DNA of 54,085 nucleotides from positions 1 to 54,085 of the forward strand of contig JANTGM010000031.1 in assembly GCA_024762925.1 (NCBI GenBank), given 5' to 3'. Within the stretch, counting starts at the first letter, position 1, and the number at the start of each line of letters is the position of its first letter. This stretch comes from Kofleriaceae bacterium. Lineage in GTDB: Bacteria; Myxococcota_A; Polyangia; Haliangiales; Haliangiaceae. The notes below the pieces were generated by a model. The model was not told the DNA's origin. It was given only the letters and a program-made list of their open reading frames with translations, and searched no databases. This document shows positions 8,835 through 19,405 of the stretch, in pieces. Both the position numbers and the translations under genes were made by a program.

Positions 8835-10379
8835 TTAGAAGCGATAGGCGAGTTCGTACGTGTCACATGTGTTGTCGCCGGCGATATAGCTCACCTCCAT
8901 GTCAACCGTACCGTCGTCGGCGGTGCTGCTAACATCCAAGGAGAAGGTACCTGTTTCGCCGCCCCGCACAGCCACGCATCCATCGGAGCTCTGAGAACTA
9001 TTATCAGGTGTGTAGGTAGCGCATAGCAGTGCACTATGGCCTGCGGGCATGGTGAGCTCAAACTCAGGTTCGATAAAGGCCCCAAAGGTATCGGCGACGC
9101 GCACGGTAAACCAATCGTGATCATATAACTCGAGAGTGGCTTGTGTCGTTTGCCAGGTGTCGATGGAATCGTCTGTATCAGGAAGACTCGTGGCAGTCGT
9201 TCGCTCACCATCTCCATCATCACAGCCGTTATCGCAGCTATAGGTGCCTCCGCAAGCGCAGGTTTCGCCCTCGCTGGTGAAGGGAATGGAAACGTTGCAT
9301 TCTCCACACACTCCAAAGGGTTCGAGCCCCGGGGTGGGCGTCTCCAGAGGGTCATTGCAGGCATTGCCGTTCCAACAACCGATGGTGCCACCGGGGGTGA
9401 CGCCACAGCCGTATTGAAGGCCCGAGTAGGTGCCAGGTATCGGCGCTCCGAGATCAAATCCCTGGTATGTCCAACATTGGACATGCCCGGCGCTGTTGGC
9501 GGCACAGTCGTTGCCAAGTTCGACAAAGGGCCCCGGAATCGTCACTAAGGGCTGAGTGGAATCCCAGCAATCCACACTGCCATCACTTGCCAAGGCGCAA
9601 TTGCCGATAACTTGAGTATAACTCTTAGTACCCGGAAGCCCGTCGGTACTGTAATTGGCCCAGCAGACCACATCTCCATCGGTTTGGACGCCGCACCCTC
9701 TGGAGAGAAACTGAAATTCTCCAGGTGGAGGTACGTCAACCCCAGAGCTAATCGCGGCACCCGTCTTGTCCCAACACTCAAGGGTCTTGTCAGCGCGAAT
9801 GCCGCAGCCAACAAGGAGGTCGTCGCTAAGGCTAGCAGGCTCGACGCTAATGAATGTGTAGTTGCTGGGGGGGGGCGGCATCAACATCGGGTTGGCCAGA
9901 TCCGCCCGGTCCCAGCACGATACCGCGCCCTCATTGGTACGCCCGCAGATTCGACGGTAGCCGCTGGATACCTGTACGAAGTTTTCGCCGAGAAGAGTGT
10001 CTGGGAAGACGAGAATTTGCCCATCGCTGCGAAGAGCACAATCACCCGTTTCGCAGACTGCCACAAAGTTTGCACTCGGGTCCGAGCAGCGACTCCACTC
10101 GTCATACTGGCCATCGGTGCATGAGCGAGTGCGGGTTCCTGTACCGCAGACCTCATCCTCGCTAGTGCCATTCGTACACTCATCCGGATCTGCGCAGTTA
10201 TCCCATTCGCCCCAGGTCTCGGCTACACATTGCCTCTCCTGGGTTCCCTGATTATTGAAGCCACAGGCCTGGCTCTCCATGGCTCCTGTTTCACAGGGAG
10301 CTTCCGAGGGGTCGTCTCCACAGCCTATGGCGATAAGGGCGCTACCCAAAAGAGAGAATAGAAAACGGTATTTGCACAT
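8835..10379 (-). CDS. RCC1-like repeat lipoprotein B (paralogue of A)
   Basis: A 514-residue lipoprotein started at ATG 10379 (MCKYRFLFSLLGSALIAIGC), which gives a clean signal peptide and lipobox AIGC. Longer upstream reading adds 66 residues that do not look like protein. It differs from A in having two thrombospondin-1-like modules (GTQERQC...WGEWDNC and GTGTRTRSC...YDEWSRC). Seven C-x-C-W propeller repeats follow (CGRTNEGAVSCW, CGIRADKTLECW, CGVQTDGDVVCW, CALASDGSVDCW and others; the first lacks CW). The same Cys cluster and C-terminal domain are present (DWFTVRVAD, SALLCATYTPD), ending YELAYRF against YTLRYRF in A. Close spacing and shared architecture indicate an old tandem duplication read as one operon. 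Confidence 0.85.
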   Translation of the reverse strand: MCKYRFLFSLLGSALIAIGCGDDPSEAPCETGAMESQACGFNNQGTQERQCVAETWGEWDNCADPDECTNGTSEDEVCGTGTRTRSCTDGQYDEWSRCSDPSANFVAVCETGDCALRSDGQILVFPDTLLGENFVQVSSGYRRICGRTNEGAVSCWDRADLANPMLMPPPPSNYTFISVEPASLSDDLLVGCGIRADKTLECWDKTGAAISSGVDVPPPGEFQFLSRGCGVQTDGDVVCWANYSTDGLPGTKSYTQVIGNCALASDGSVDCWDSTQPLVTIPGPFVELGNDCAANSAGHVQCWTYQGFDLGAPIPGTYSGLQYGCGVTPGGTIGCWNGNACNDPLETPTPGLEPFGVCGECNVSIPFTSEGETCACGGTYSCDNGCDDGDGERTTATSLPDTDDSIDTWQTTQATLELYDHDWFTVRVADTFGAFIEPEFELTMPAGHSALLCATYTPDNSSQSSDGCVAVRGGETGTFSLDVSSTADDGTVDMEVSYIAGDNTCDTYELAYRF

Positions 10380-10987
10380 AGAAACTCTCGTAGAGCCAAA
10401 GGCCCAGCATAACGTATGAGAACAGTACTCTACAGGAATCGATGGCGAATGAGAACTGCTTTGGATGCTTGCCGAGGATTGCCAGTACCTGCGTCCAACG
10501 ACATGGATCGTCTCTACACTCTTAACTCTCCTGGCATTGGCTTGTGAGTACTCGGGAGAGGTGTTCAAGAGGAGCACGAGTAGTATGCGCGTTTTCTTGG
10601 GCCAGTCGAGAGTGTTCGCTACAGAATGAAGACGGCAGGATAAAGACGGATCCCGAAGGGGAGCCGTTCAGTATTATTCTGAGCTACTCGGCGAATATTC
10701 CCGTTCGATGGTTGATGACGTGCATGGGGTCTACGGGAACGGAACAAGCCCACTACATCGGTCGCAAAACAGAAGACCTTGACGCCCTGTTTTTCTTGCA
10801 GTGCGAGAAGAGCCAGGTCTGCTTATCAAATCTCCGATCCATCACAAAAACTCCGCTTCCTGCCAGGACCATGGCTACGCTATGTGACATTACTCTCACC
10901 TTTCTCTCGATGAATGATAACGATTGCCACCTTTAGCCTTCGGAGAAGGACAAGCCAACATCTATGCCATGTTACCGTGCCATCATC
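10380..10987. other. Gene-poor stretch between divergent lipoprotein genes
   Basis: About 600 bp between the start of lipoprotein B (minus) and the small Cys lipoprotein (plus). A plus-strand frame of 130 codons (10544-10936) exists, but it has no ribosome-binding site, no repeat or domain, and a composition unlike the surrounding genes, so I do not call it a gene. The stretch looks richer in A+T than the housekeeping blocks. Promoters for both flanking genes must lie here; I could not pick one with confidence. Confidence 0.45.
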
Positions 10988-11482
10988 ATGATCAAACTAT
11001 CTCTACTAGCTCTATTTACCTCTTCTCTTTGTGTTGCTGCCTGCGGCGGCGGAGATGGTGGAGGCAGTGGCGTTGATGCTTCGAAAGATCTGTTATCACT
11101 CTCCGATAGTGAAATTGAGTCTCTTTGCGAGTACTCGGTATCCACCAGCGATGCGGCGCACTTGAAGGAAATCAACTGTTACTCTCAAGCGGTCTTCACC
11201 ACTCAAATGATGGGCGATTGCGAGACCGAATTTGAGGCTTGCATGGCAGAGCCCGATGGCGAAGAGTTCGATTGCTCAACCGCCGCTGATGATATGTTTC
11301 CGGATTGTGCTGACCAGGTGACGGTGGGTGAGATGGAGACGTGCTTTGAGGCTCAGAGCGCGGCCACAAACGCGATCAGTATTTCGTGCAGCACCGATCC
11401 TGAAGATATCAACGATCTCTTCGACCAGGAGCCACCAGCAGGCTGCCAGGCGATTATTGCCAAGTGTCCTGATCTATTCTAG
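10988..11482 (+). CDS. Small Cys-rich lipoprotein, function unknown
   Basis: A 164-residue secreted protein. From ATG 10988 the sequence MIKLSLLALFTSSLCVAAC is a typical lipoprotein signal peptide with lipobox VAAC, followed by a Gly-rich tether (GGGDGGGSG). An in-frame ATG at 10964 has a distant AAGGA upstream and would only lengthen the n-region. The mature part is acidic with about nine cysteines (for example CETEFEAC, CSTAADDMFPDC, CQAIIAKC), so several disulfides are likely outside the cytoplasm. Small Cys-rich acidic lipoproteins of this kind are common in Myxococcota, but I cannot assign a family. It is divergent from lipoprotein B and stands alone. Confidence 0.75.
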   Translation: MIKLSLLALFTSSLCVAACGGGDGGGSGVDASKDLLSLSDSEIESLCEYSVSTSDAAHLKEINCYSQAVFTTQMMGDCETEFEACMAEPDGEEFDCSTAADDMFPDCADQVTVGEMETCFEAQSAATNAISISCSTDPEDINDLFDQEPPAGCQAIIAKCPDLF

Positions 11483-11942
11483 AGCGGAGGCGCTCCGTCG
11501 CGCAGCTTGCCAAATCTCTTGCTTCGCGACGATGCCAGCCCTCATTTCGATGTCTCGCTTGGCCACAACCTGTCCAGCTTCCATGTGCACGCGAAGTCAT
11601 TAGGCTCTGCTAGGCTTTGAGCGAAGAACTCTGGACAATCTAGGTCAACGTCAGAACAACCTCGGCATCTGCGTCACGGAGATGCGCTGAGCCTACTCCT
11701 AACCCGCGCTGCAACTCTCGCAGAGAGTCCTCAATGATCGGCTGCTCGGCGAGCAGAGTGCGCCGCTTGCCTTCAGCGGCGCGCTGTCGGCCAGCATGGC
11801 GCGGGCGGTCTCCACATACTGTTTGGACTGGTACCCTCAGTCGGTCTCGATGGTCTGCGACTCAAGCAGTTCGCCCCCTCTTCGCGTCTGGCCGATATTC
11901 CGACTTGTTTCGCCGTAGGCGCAGCGCAATCGGGACACCTAG
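11483..11942. other. Intergenic stretch holding a possible decayed reading frame
   Basis: About 460 bp with no intact gene. Bases 11483-11640 show nothing I recognise. The remainder contains protein-like minus-strand reading broken by a stop and an apparent frame change, listed separately. No terminator hairpin with a T-tract was found for the lipoprotein gene that ends at 11482. Confidence 0.4.
11640..11940 (-). pseudogene. Possible decayed protein-coding remnant
   Basis: Reading the minus strand from GTG 11940 gives a protein-like stretch (including GGELLESQTIETD), an in-frame TGA, then GYQSKQYVETARAMLADSA. Near 11770 the sensible frame shifts by one and continues as KRRTLLAEQPIIEDSLRELQ and then HLRDADAEVVLTLT, up to a TAG at 11640-11642. 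Neither frame alone is a convincing gene, but together they read like one broken helical protein. I cannot name the family. The alternative is chance, since G+C-rich DNA yields open frames easily, so confidence is low. Confidence 0.3.
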
Positions 11943-12635
<693 letters not shown>

Positions 12636-12799
12636 GCGTTCTTTCCGACTTGGAACTTACCGGTTCTATTCAACCAGTATCAAGAGATACCTAGCGAGGG
12701 CACATGGAGAGTAGAAGTAGCCTCTATAGCTAGCGGCAGCTCGACCGCTCCCTACACATCATGGAGGCACAATGACTCCAAAACTACGGCGATGGTGCT
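12636..12799. other. Gap between recJ and the poly-Asp gene
   Basis: 164 bp with no open frame of note and no T-tract terminator. Only a weak 5-bp inverted repeat (AGCGG ... CCGCT, near 12734-12750) is visible. A promoter for the poly-Asp gene probably lies here. Confidence 0.35.
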
Positions 12800-14533
12800 C
12801 TAACCCGCTTCGCCAGTTAGCCAGAGATTCTTGATGGACAGCTCAAGGCGCTTGCGTCCTGCCCATTGAGTAACAGCAGGCATGTATGCGACGTCGATGC
12901 GATTGCCGGCACCAGGATCCTTCTCACCCAAGCCAAAGGCAATCCCAGACAGCTCGCGGCCGTGCTCGTCCTTTAGCGTGAGTTTGAGGTGGGAGCCATC
13001 TCCAACACGACGAGAGTCTTTCACCTCGACGTTGCGACTCATCAAGAGCGGCTCCGCGTTGCCCTTGCCAAAGGGGGCGAGCGTCTGCAGTTCGTTTGCC
13101 AAGCGCTCGCTCACTTCACCCGCACCAACCTCGGCATCACACTCATAGGCAATCACAGTCTTGGGCCCTTGTGCTGTGACAGCCTCTAAGAAACGCTCGC
13201 GGAAGCTGTTGATGTGAATGGGAAGCATGCTGAGACCAGCCGCCGCTGCATGCCCACCGAAGCGCACGAGATTCTCGCTAGCCGCCTCGAGAGCATTGTA
13301 GAGATTGATTCCACCAAAGCTCCGCGCTGACCCGCGAGCTTCGCCGGTCTCAACGTCGATGGCGATGACGACTGCAGGCCTGTGAAACTCATCGACGAGT
13401 CGCGATGCGATAATTCCAACCACACCATGGGCCCACCCCTCACCAGCCACAACAATGGCGGATTGCTCGAGTGGCGATTGCGATTCCAGCAGTTGCATCG
13501 CTTCGACAAAGACCTTGTCTTGCTCGGATCGGCGCTCGTTGTTGAGGGTTTCGATAAGGCGAGCAGCGGCCTGTGCCGTGTAGCGATCTGGCGCGCGAAG
13601 CACCTCAAGAGCCGCCCCTGCATCTCCCAATCGGCCTGGCGCGTTTAGGCGAGGCCCAAGTTTCCAGCCAATGGTTCGCTCGGTTACAGGTTCCGAACGT
13701 TTAACCCCAGCCACCTCAAGCAACGCATCAACACCAGGACGAGCGCGGCGGTTGAGATGTCGCAGGCCCTCGCTCGTCATGATGCGGTTTTCTTCCGACA
13801 GCGGAACTAGGTCGGCGACGGTGCCCATCGCAACAAGGTCAAGCCACGTCGTGACGTTGGGTTCGGGACGCTTGGCGGAAAAATGTCCGACGCTCCGCAG
13901 CTCCGTGCGAAGAGCGCCCATTACGTAGAACGCCAACCCCACCGACGCCATACCTCGGAACGGAAACTCAGAGTCCGCACGAAACGGATTGATGAGGGCA
14001 AGGGACGGATGCGGGCGGTCTGCTGAAGGCACCGTGTGATGATCGATAATGATTACCGGGACACCATGCGCCGCCGCTCGCTCAATCGAGGGGATATCCG
14101 ATGTTCCGCAATCGCCGGTGAGAATCAGTGTGCAGCCAGCGTCCACGAACTCCTGGGCAGCTTCCACAGTGAATCCATAGCCTGCCTTGCGGCTCGCAAC
14201 CCGAGTAACCACTCGCATTCCAAAAGACTCAAGCGCCTCGGTGAGTAGCGTCGCAGTCGTGACTCCATCGACGTCGTAGTCGCCAAACACGCCAACCCGT
14301 TCGCCTTGTTGCGCCGCCAGGACAAGCCTTGGGAGAGCATCTGTGAGGCCCGCAAGACCAACAGGAGGCCGTAGTTTCGAGAGCCTTGGCTCAAGAAAGG
14401 CTTTGGCTGGTGCCCCCTTCTCCAAACCTCGGCCAAGCAGGCAACGGGCGGTCACTTTGTGTACTCCGAGTTCCGTCATCAGCTCATCGACGAGTGCGTC
14501 GTCGTGAACTCGGATGCTGCAATCGGTGGACAC
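12800..14533 (-). CDS. recJ: Single-stranded-DNA-specific exonuclease RecJ
   Basis: RecJ is the 5'-3' single-strand exonuclease of recombinational and mismatch repair. The 577-residue protein shows the DHH-superfamily motifs: GDYDVDG at about residue 84 (motif I), GDCGTSD (motif II), IDHHTV at about 163 (motif III, the DHH metal site), VAMGTVADLVPL (motif IV), and the DHHA1 domain with GWAHGVVGIIASRL and FGGHAAAAG at about 425. A C-terminal OB-fold-like domain (about 460-577) is present. The length matches the family. The start is GTG 14533, without a strong Shine-Dalgarno. It is read away from the secDF cluster and separated from it by an intrinsic terminator, so it has its own transcription unit. 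Confidence 0.97.
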   Translation of the reverse strand: MSTDCSIRVHDDALVDELMTELGVHKVTARCLLGRGLEKGAPAKAFLEPRLSKLRPPVGLAGLTDALPRLVLAAQQGERVGVFGDYDVDGVTTATLLTEALESFGMRVVTRVASRKAGYGFTVEAAQEFVDAGCTLILTGDCGTSDIPSIERAAAHGVPVIIIDHHTVPSADRPHPSLALINPFRADSEFPFRGMASVGLAFYVMGALRTELRSVGHFSAKRPEPNVTTWLDLVAMGTVADLVPLSEENRIMTSEGLRHLNRRARPGVDALLEVAGVKRSEPVTERTIGWKLGPRLNAPGRLGDAGAALEVLRAPDRYTAQAAARLIETLNNERRSEQDKVFVEAMQLLESQSPLEQSAIVVAGEGWAHGVVGIIASRLVDEFHRPAVVIAIDVETGEARGSARSFGGINLYNALEAASENLVRFGGHAAAAGLSMLPIHINSFRERFLEAVTAQGPKTVIAYECDAEVGAGEVSERLANELQTLAPFGKGNAEPLLMSRNVEVKDSRRVGDGSHLKLTLKDEHGRELSGIAFGLGEKDPGAGNRIDVAYMPAVTQWAGRKRLELSIKNLWLTGEAG

Positions 14534-14560
14534 TCCACAAGACTATAGAACCTCTCTGAC

Positions 14561-14592
14561 AAAAAACGCCGCATATCTTTGGATATGCGGCG
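14561..14592 (-). terminator. Intrinsic terminator after secF
   Basis: A perfect 11-bp stem (CGCCGCATATC at 14567-14577 with GATATGCGGCG at 14582-14592) and a 4-base loop. On the minus strand it is followed directly by six T residues (A6 at 14561-14566). It lies 44 bp downstream of the secF stop, and so ends the queA-tgt-yajC-secD-secF transcript just before the recJ start. Confidence 0.93.
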
Positions 14593-14635
14593 CTTGCAAT
14601 GAGGTTTCTATGTCGATCCCGCGATCGGCACCGTA

Positions 14636-15889
14636 CTACTTCTTCTTTGGAGGTGGCCCACTAAACCACCGATTGTGGATAGCGAGCGCAACTGGCGAAG
14701 CAATAAAGACCGATGAATACACCCCCACGACCACACCGATATTCATCGCGAACGCGAAGTTGCGTACCAACCCCGTTCCGAGAAGGTTCATCATCAGGGT
14801 CACGACGAATAGGGTAATTGACGTAAGAAGAGTTCTTGCCATCGTCTCGTTGAGAGAGATGTTGATGACTCGTCCAAACTTCTTGTCTTTGAGGCGCACC
14901 ACGTTTTCTCGAATTCGGTCGAAAATAACCACCGAGTCGTTCACCGAGTAGCCTATGACGGTGAGCAGCGCAGCAACCGTTGTAAGCGACACCTCCTGCC
15001 AAGTCACGGCGAACACACCGATCACGAGAATTGCATCGTGCAGAAGTGCGACGACAGCACCCGGCGCGTAGCGAACGTCAAAGCGGAATGCGAGGTACAG
15101 CATGATGAGCGCCATGACGTAGAAGAGCGACTTGATACCGTCATTGCGAAGCTTCTCACCTGCTCGCGCGCCAACACCATAGACGTTTTGGATCTTCACA
15201 ACAACATCGTCACCAAGAGCCTTTGCAATGAGTTCTTGGTACTGGGCATCGAGTCCGGCCACGGAAAACTGAAGGTTGTACTCTTCGGTGCCCTCACTTG
15301 GGACTGAGAATTCTTCGATATTCTCAGGAGACCACTCTCGAAGCGTCTTGTTGTGCTTGTGGAAGAAGTCTCGTGCTGCTTCCCAGTCGATGGCGCCAGC
15401 GGCACGCACGAACATGCGGTCGCCAGACCAACTCGCTTTTAAGATGCCAGGGTCGGCGAAGGTGGATACGAAGTCCGCCGCGATGGCACGTCCTTCCTCC
15501 TTCTTCACAGCGCCAAACTCAGGCGTACGAACCAGCATGCCCGAGGCTTCGATGGCTCTGCCGTCGGGGCCCTCGGTCTTCCAGGCAAAGTTCGAGACAG
15601 CAAAGCCTGACTTGCCGGCATCGTTGAGAGCGCCGCGAATCATTGCTGCGTCGACGGGATGCGGTGTGCCGTCCTGGTTCTCAAACGCGAGAATCAGTTC
15701 GGTGCCACCTTTGAAATCGATCGTCCAATTTAGGTAGTCGCCACGGGTGGACTTATTCACGAAGAGCATCGCGATGCAGCCAAGCACCACGATGAGGGAC
15801 ACCATCGCCCAAGTCTTTCTCTTCTCGATGAACTCGAAGTTGCCATTGGGCTTAACAAGCTCGCGGAACGGTTTATGCGTTTCTGACAT
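14636..15889 (-). CDS. secF: Protein translocase subunit SecF
   Basis: SecF pairs with SecD in the inner membrane and uses the proton gradient to help release translocated proteins on the periplasmic side. The 417-residue protein has an N-terminal membrane helix (residues about 25-45), the DFKGGTE motif at about 57, a large periplasmic P4-type loop (about 65-235) and five C-terminal helices. The conserved VIGYSVNDSVVIFDRIREN motif is at about 305-325. It ends PPPKKK. The periplasmic loop is longer than in E. coli SecF (323 aa in total), which accounts for the extra length. It starts 18 bp after secD and is last before the terminator. Confidence 0.96.
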   Translation of the reverse strand: MSETHKPFRELVKPNGNFEFIEKRKTWAMVSLIVVLGCIAMLFVNKSTRGDYLNWTIDFKGGTELILAFENQDGTPHPVDAAMIRGALNDAGKSGFAVSNFAWKTEGPDGRAIEASGMLVRTPEFGAVKKEEGRAIAADFVSTFADPGILKASWSGDRMFVRAAGAIDWEAARDFFHKHNKTLREWSPENIEEFSVPSEGTEEYNLQFSVAGLDAQYQELIAKALGDDVVVKIQNVYGVGARAGEKLRNDGIKSLFYVMALIMLYLAFRFDVRYAPGAVVALLHDAILVIGVFAVTWQEVSLTTVAALLTVIGYSVNDSVVIFDRIRENVVRLKDKKFGRVINISLNETMARTLLTSITLFVVTLMMNLLGTGLVRNFAFAMNIGVVVGVYSSVFIASPVALAIHNRWFSGPPPKKK

Positions 15890-15907
15890 TGTGATTCTCG
15901 CGATGTC

Positions 15908-17833
15908 CTAAAGGGAAATCGTCGGAGCCTTTCGGCCCTTGCCTACGTAGTGTTCAAAGAAGAGTCGAGTCACCCAAGTTGCACTGAAGAGTGTGCAGAC
16001 GATGCCAATCATGAGCATGACGGCAAATCCTCGAATTGGACCGGAGCCAAACTGATAGAGCACGTACCCTGCGATGCCGGTTGTGAGCTGCCCATCGAGA
16101 ATCGCAGCAAAGCCGCGACCAAATCCGGCATCCACCGAGCCTTTCACCGACTTGCCCGAACGCAACTCTTCTCGAATCCGTTCATAAATAATGATGTTGG
16201 CATCCACTGCCATGCCGACTGTGAGCACCAGAGCTGCAATTCCGGGCAGCGTTAGTGTGGCGCCAAAGGTCGCCAGGATGGCCATCATGAAGAGGATATT
16301 GAGTGCCAGCGCAACCACCGAGATGACGCCGCAGGTGCGGTAGTAGACGACCATGATGAGAACCACCAAGATCGAACCGAGGATGAACGCGAACTTCGCT
16401 TTGTTCACCGCATCCGCTCCGAGGAGCGGACCAACTTTCGATTCCGAGTCGGCGCGAAGTGGCGCTGGCAACGAACCGGTACGAAGCACGTTTACCAAGT
16501 CTTGCGCTTCGGTCTGCATCTGCTGCGGGTTGTTGCCACCCATCGAGATGGATGAGCTGCCGCCAGCGATCTGGGTCTGAATGGTTGGTGCGCTGTTGAT
16601 CTTGTCATCGAGAATGATGGCCATCTTGCGACCAACGCTCTTGCCCGTGAGTTCACCAAAGCGACGACCACCCCAGCGATTGAACTCGATGAGAACCTCG
16701 GGCTTGTTGCTGGTTGGGTTCCAGTAGACGTAGGAGTTTTGGACCGCCGAACCGGAAAGCTCGACAGCTCGGTACAAGTAGTAGGAGCGCCAGTAGGGGT
16801 CGATCTTTGGATCTTGGGGCTTCACGAGCTCATAGCCGTAAGCATGGTCATCATCTAGGGAGAGTTGAGGATTTCGCGCACCCAAACCCTCCAGGTATCC
16901 GAGCAGGACCTGTCGCCCCGTAACGTTGCAGTAGCGGCCGCGTGGGTCGCGATCCTCGTCGACATCGAGACAACCAATCTCGTCGGCTTCAGCGTGTTCG
17001 AGGAACTTGCGGCGGTCTTTGGCGCGCAGGTAGTAATCAACGTAGACCCGGCCAGACTCATCATGGGTCCACTGATCGATATCAACGGTGATGTTTTTGT
17101 CGAGGGCCTCTTGATCGCTCTTGGCAAAGCCGTAGACGCGCTTCATGAAATCGTTGCGAACTTTGCCATTTACTTCGGCTTCATCGACGATTTTGAATTC
17201 GAGTTTCGCTGTGCGCTCGATGAGGTCTTTGACTCGGCCGATTTCCTCTTCGTCCAAGCCCGGGAGCTCGACGATGATTTGATCGCCCTTGGCAATTACG
17301 GATGGCTCAGCCACACCACGCTCGTTAATGCGCTCGCGAACCGTTTGAATGGCCTGCTCTAGGGCCGACTCTTTGATGCCCTCTGCATAGTCGGAAGACA
17401 CCCGGAAGCACACGCTCTTTGCAGCATCGTCGTTTGCCGGACAATCGCGCATCGCGATGATTTCGTCGTAGTCGCGAGCCACACGGCTCTTGATCTGCTC
17501 GACGTTCTTCGCGTCCTCCAAGATCACGCTTACAGCGCCGACAGGTGTTGGCGGTGTGCTTACGCGACCTTTCATGCCAAGCTCTTCAAGCTGGGCTTCC
17601 ATGTCGCGCTTGAGCTCTGAGGCCTTGTCGTCGACCGCCTTGTCAAGATCGATACTGTAGACAATGTGCAGACCTCCTTGGAGGTCGAGCCCATAGTTGA
17701 TGCGAGTACTAAAGAGCCCACGAAACCAGCTTGGCAGCTGGTCGCGAGCAACGAAGGAGGGCACGAGTGTCATGACTGAGAGGCCGATGAGGGCCACTAG
17801 CCAGAACGTGCGCCATTTGACTTTGCGTTCCAT
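15908..17833 (-). CDS. secD: Protein translocase subunit SecD
   Basis: SecD is the larger partner of SecF. The 641-residue protein has an N-terminal helix, the LDLQGGLHIVYSID motif at about residue 50, a large periplasmic P1 domain containing two beta-alpha subdomains (about 60-460), and six membrane helices. The GMAVDANIIIYERIREE motif is at about 540-555, where the Asp is part of the proton path. A segment of about 80 residues rich in charged residues (about 240-330) looks like a lineage insertion in P1. The length is close to E. coli SecD (615). It is followed by secF after 18 bp and preceded by yajC with a 66-bp gap. Confidence 0.97.
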   Translation of the reverse strand: MERKVKWRTFWLVALIGLSVMTLVPSFVARDQLPSWFRGLFSTRINYGLDLQGGLHIVYSIDLDKAVDDKASELKRDMEAQLEELGMKGRVSTPPTPVGAVSVILEDAKNVEQIKSRVARDYDEIIAMRDCPANDDAAKSVCFRVSSDYAEGIKESALEQAIQTVRERINERGVAEPSVIAKGDQIIVELPGLDEEEIGRVKDLIERTAKLEFKIVDEAEVNGKVRNDFMKRVYGFAKSDQEALDKNITVDIDQWTHDESGRVYVDYYLRAKDRRKFLEHAEADEIGCLDVDEDRDPRGRYCNVTGRQVLLGYLEGLGARNPQLSLDDDHAYGYELVKPQDPKIDPYWRSYYLYRAVELSGSAVQNSYVYWNPTSNKPEVLIEFNRWGGRRFGELTGKSVGRKMAIILDDKINSAPTIQTQIAGGSSSISMGGNNPQQMQTEAQDLVNVLRTGSLPAPLRADSESKVGPLLGADAVNKAKFAFILGSILVVLIMVVYYRTCGVISVVALALNILFMMAILATFGATLTLPGIAALVLTVGMAVDANIIIYERIREELRSGKSVKGSVDAGFGRGFAAILDGQLTTGIAGYVLYQFGSGPIRGFAVMLMIGIVCTLFSATWVTRLFFEHYVGKGRKAPTISL

Positions 17834-17899
17834 GAACTAATCCAGAGCGTTCGAAGCGATGTTCTTACGTAGGGGGGTTAATGAAGAAAAGATCGCGAG

Positions 17900-18205
17900 C
17901 TACGCGGCCTTGTCCTTATCGACTTTATTGTCTTTCACGGCAGCTTTTGGATCGTACTTGCCATCGACGTGGCTGCGAAGAACGCGAATACGAACCTTCT
18001 CTTGAACTTCAACAACGAGCTCGTTGTCTTTTACGCCAGAGATTTTTCCGATGACACCACCACGAGTGACGATGACATCACCCTTACCGAGTGCTGCAAG
18101 CATCGCTTGATGCTCCTTTTGCTTCTTTGCTTGGGGGCGAATCAGGATGAAGTAAAACACCCCGAACATCAGAAGCATCATGAACATTGGACTTGCGGCA
18201 CCCAT
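17900..18205 (-). CDS. yajC: Preprotein translocase subunit YajC
   Basis: A 101-residue protein with one N-terminal membrane helix (SPMFMMLLMFGVFYFILIRPQ) followed by the family signature RPQAKKQKEHQAMLAALGKGD and VTRGGVIGKI. YajC associates with SecDF and SecYEG. The charged tail after residue 80 (Lys/Asp repeats) is variable. The ATG is preceded by AGAGGA at good spacing. Its place between tgt and secD is the classic gene order. Confidence 0.96.
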   Translation of the reverse strand: MGAASPMFMMLLMFGVFYFILIRPQAKKQKEHQAMLAALGKGDVIVTRGGVIGKISGVKDNELVVEVQEKVRIRVLRSHVDGKYDPKAAVKDNKVDKDKAA

Positions 18206-18238
18206 TTGGAATCCTCTTTATCTTGCAGAGCTGTGCGT

Positions 18239-18257
18239 GCTGATTTCTGAAATCAGC
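18239..18257. other. Perfect inverted repeat between tgt and yajC
   Basis: GCTGATTT (18239-18246) and AAATCAGC (18250-18257) form an 8-bp hairpin with a 3-base loop, 34 bp upstream of the yajC ATG. No T-tract follows on the minus strand, so it is not an ordinary terminator. It could be an mRNA-processing or stability element, or an operator for a promoter internal to the operon. Confidence 0.5.
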
Positions 18258-18304
18258 TAATAACGCGAAAAGACGCGTCGACTTAGCATTGGGGGGCGCT
18301 GTGG

Positions 18305-19405
<1,101 letters not shown>

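Noticed and set aside
10544-10936. Plus-strand 130-codon frame
   Set aside because: No ribosome-binding site, no recognisable domain, signal or repeat, and irregular composition. Probably chance in a gene-poor stretch.
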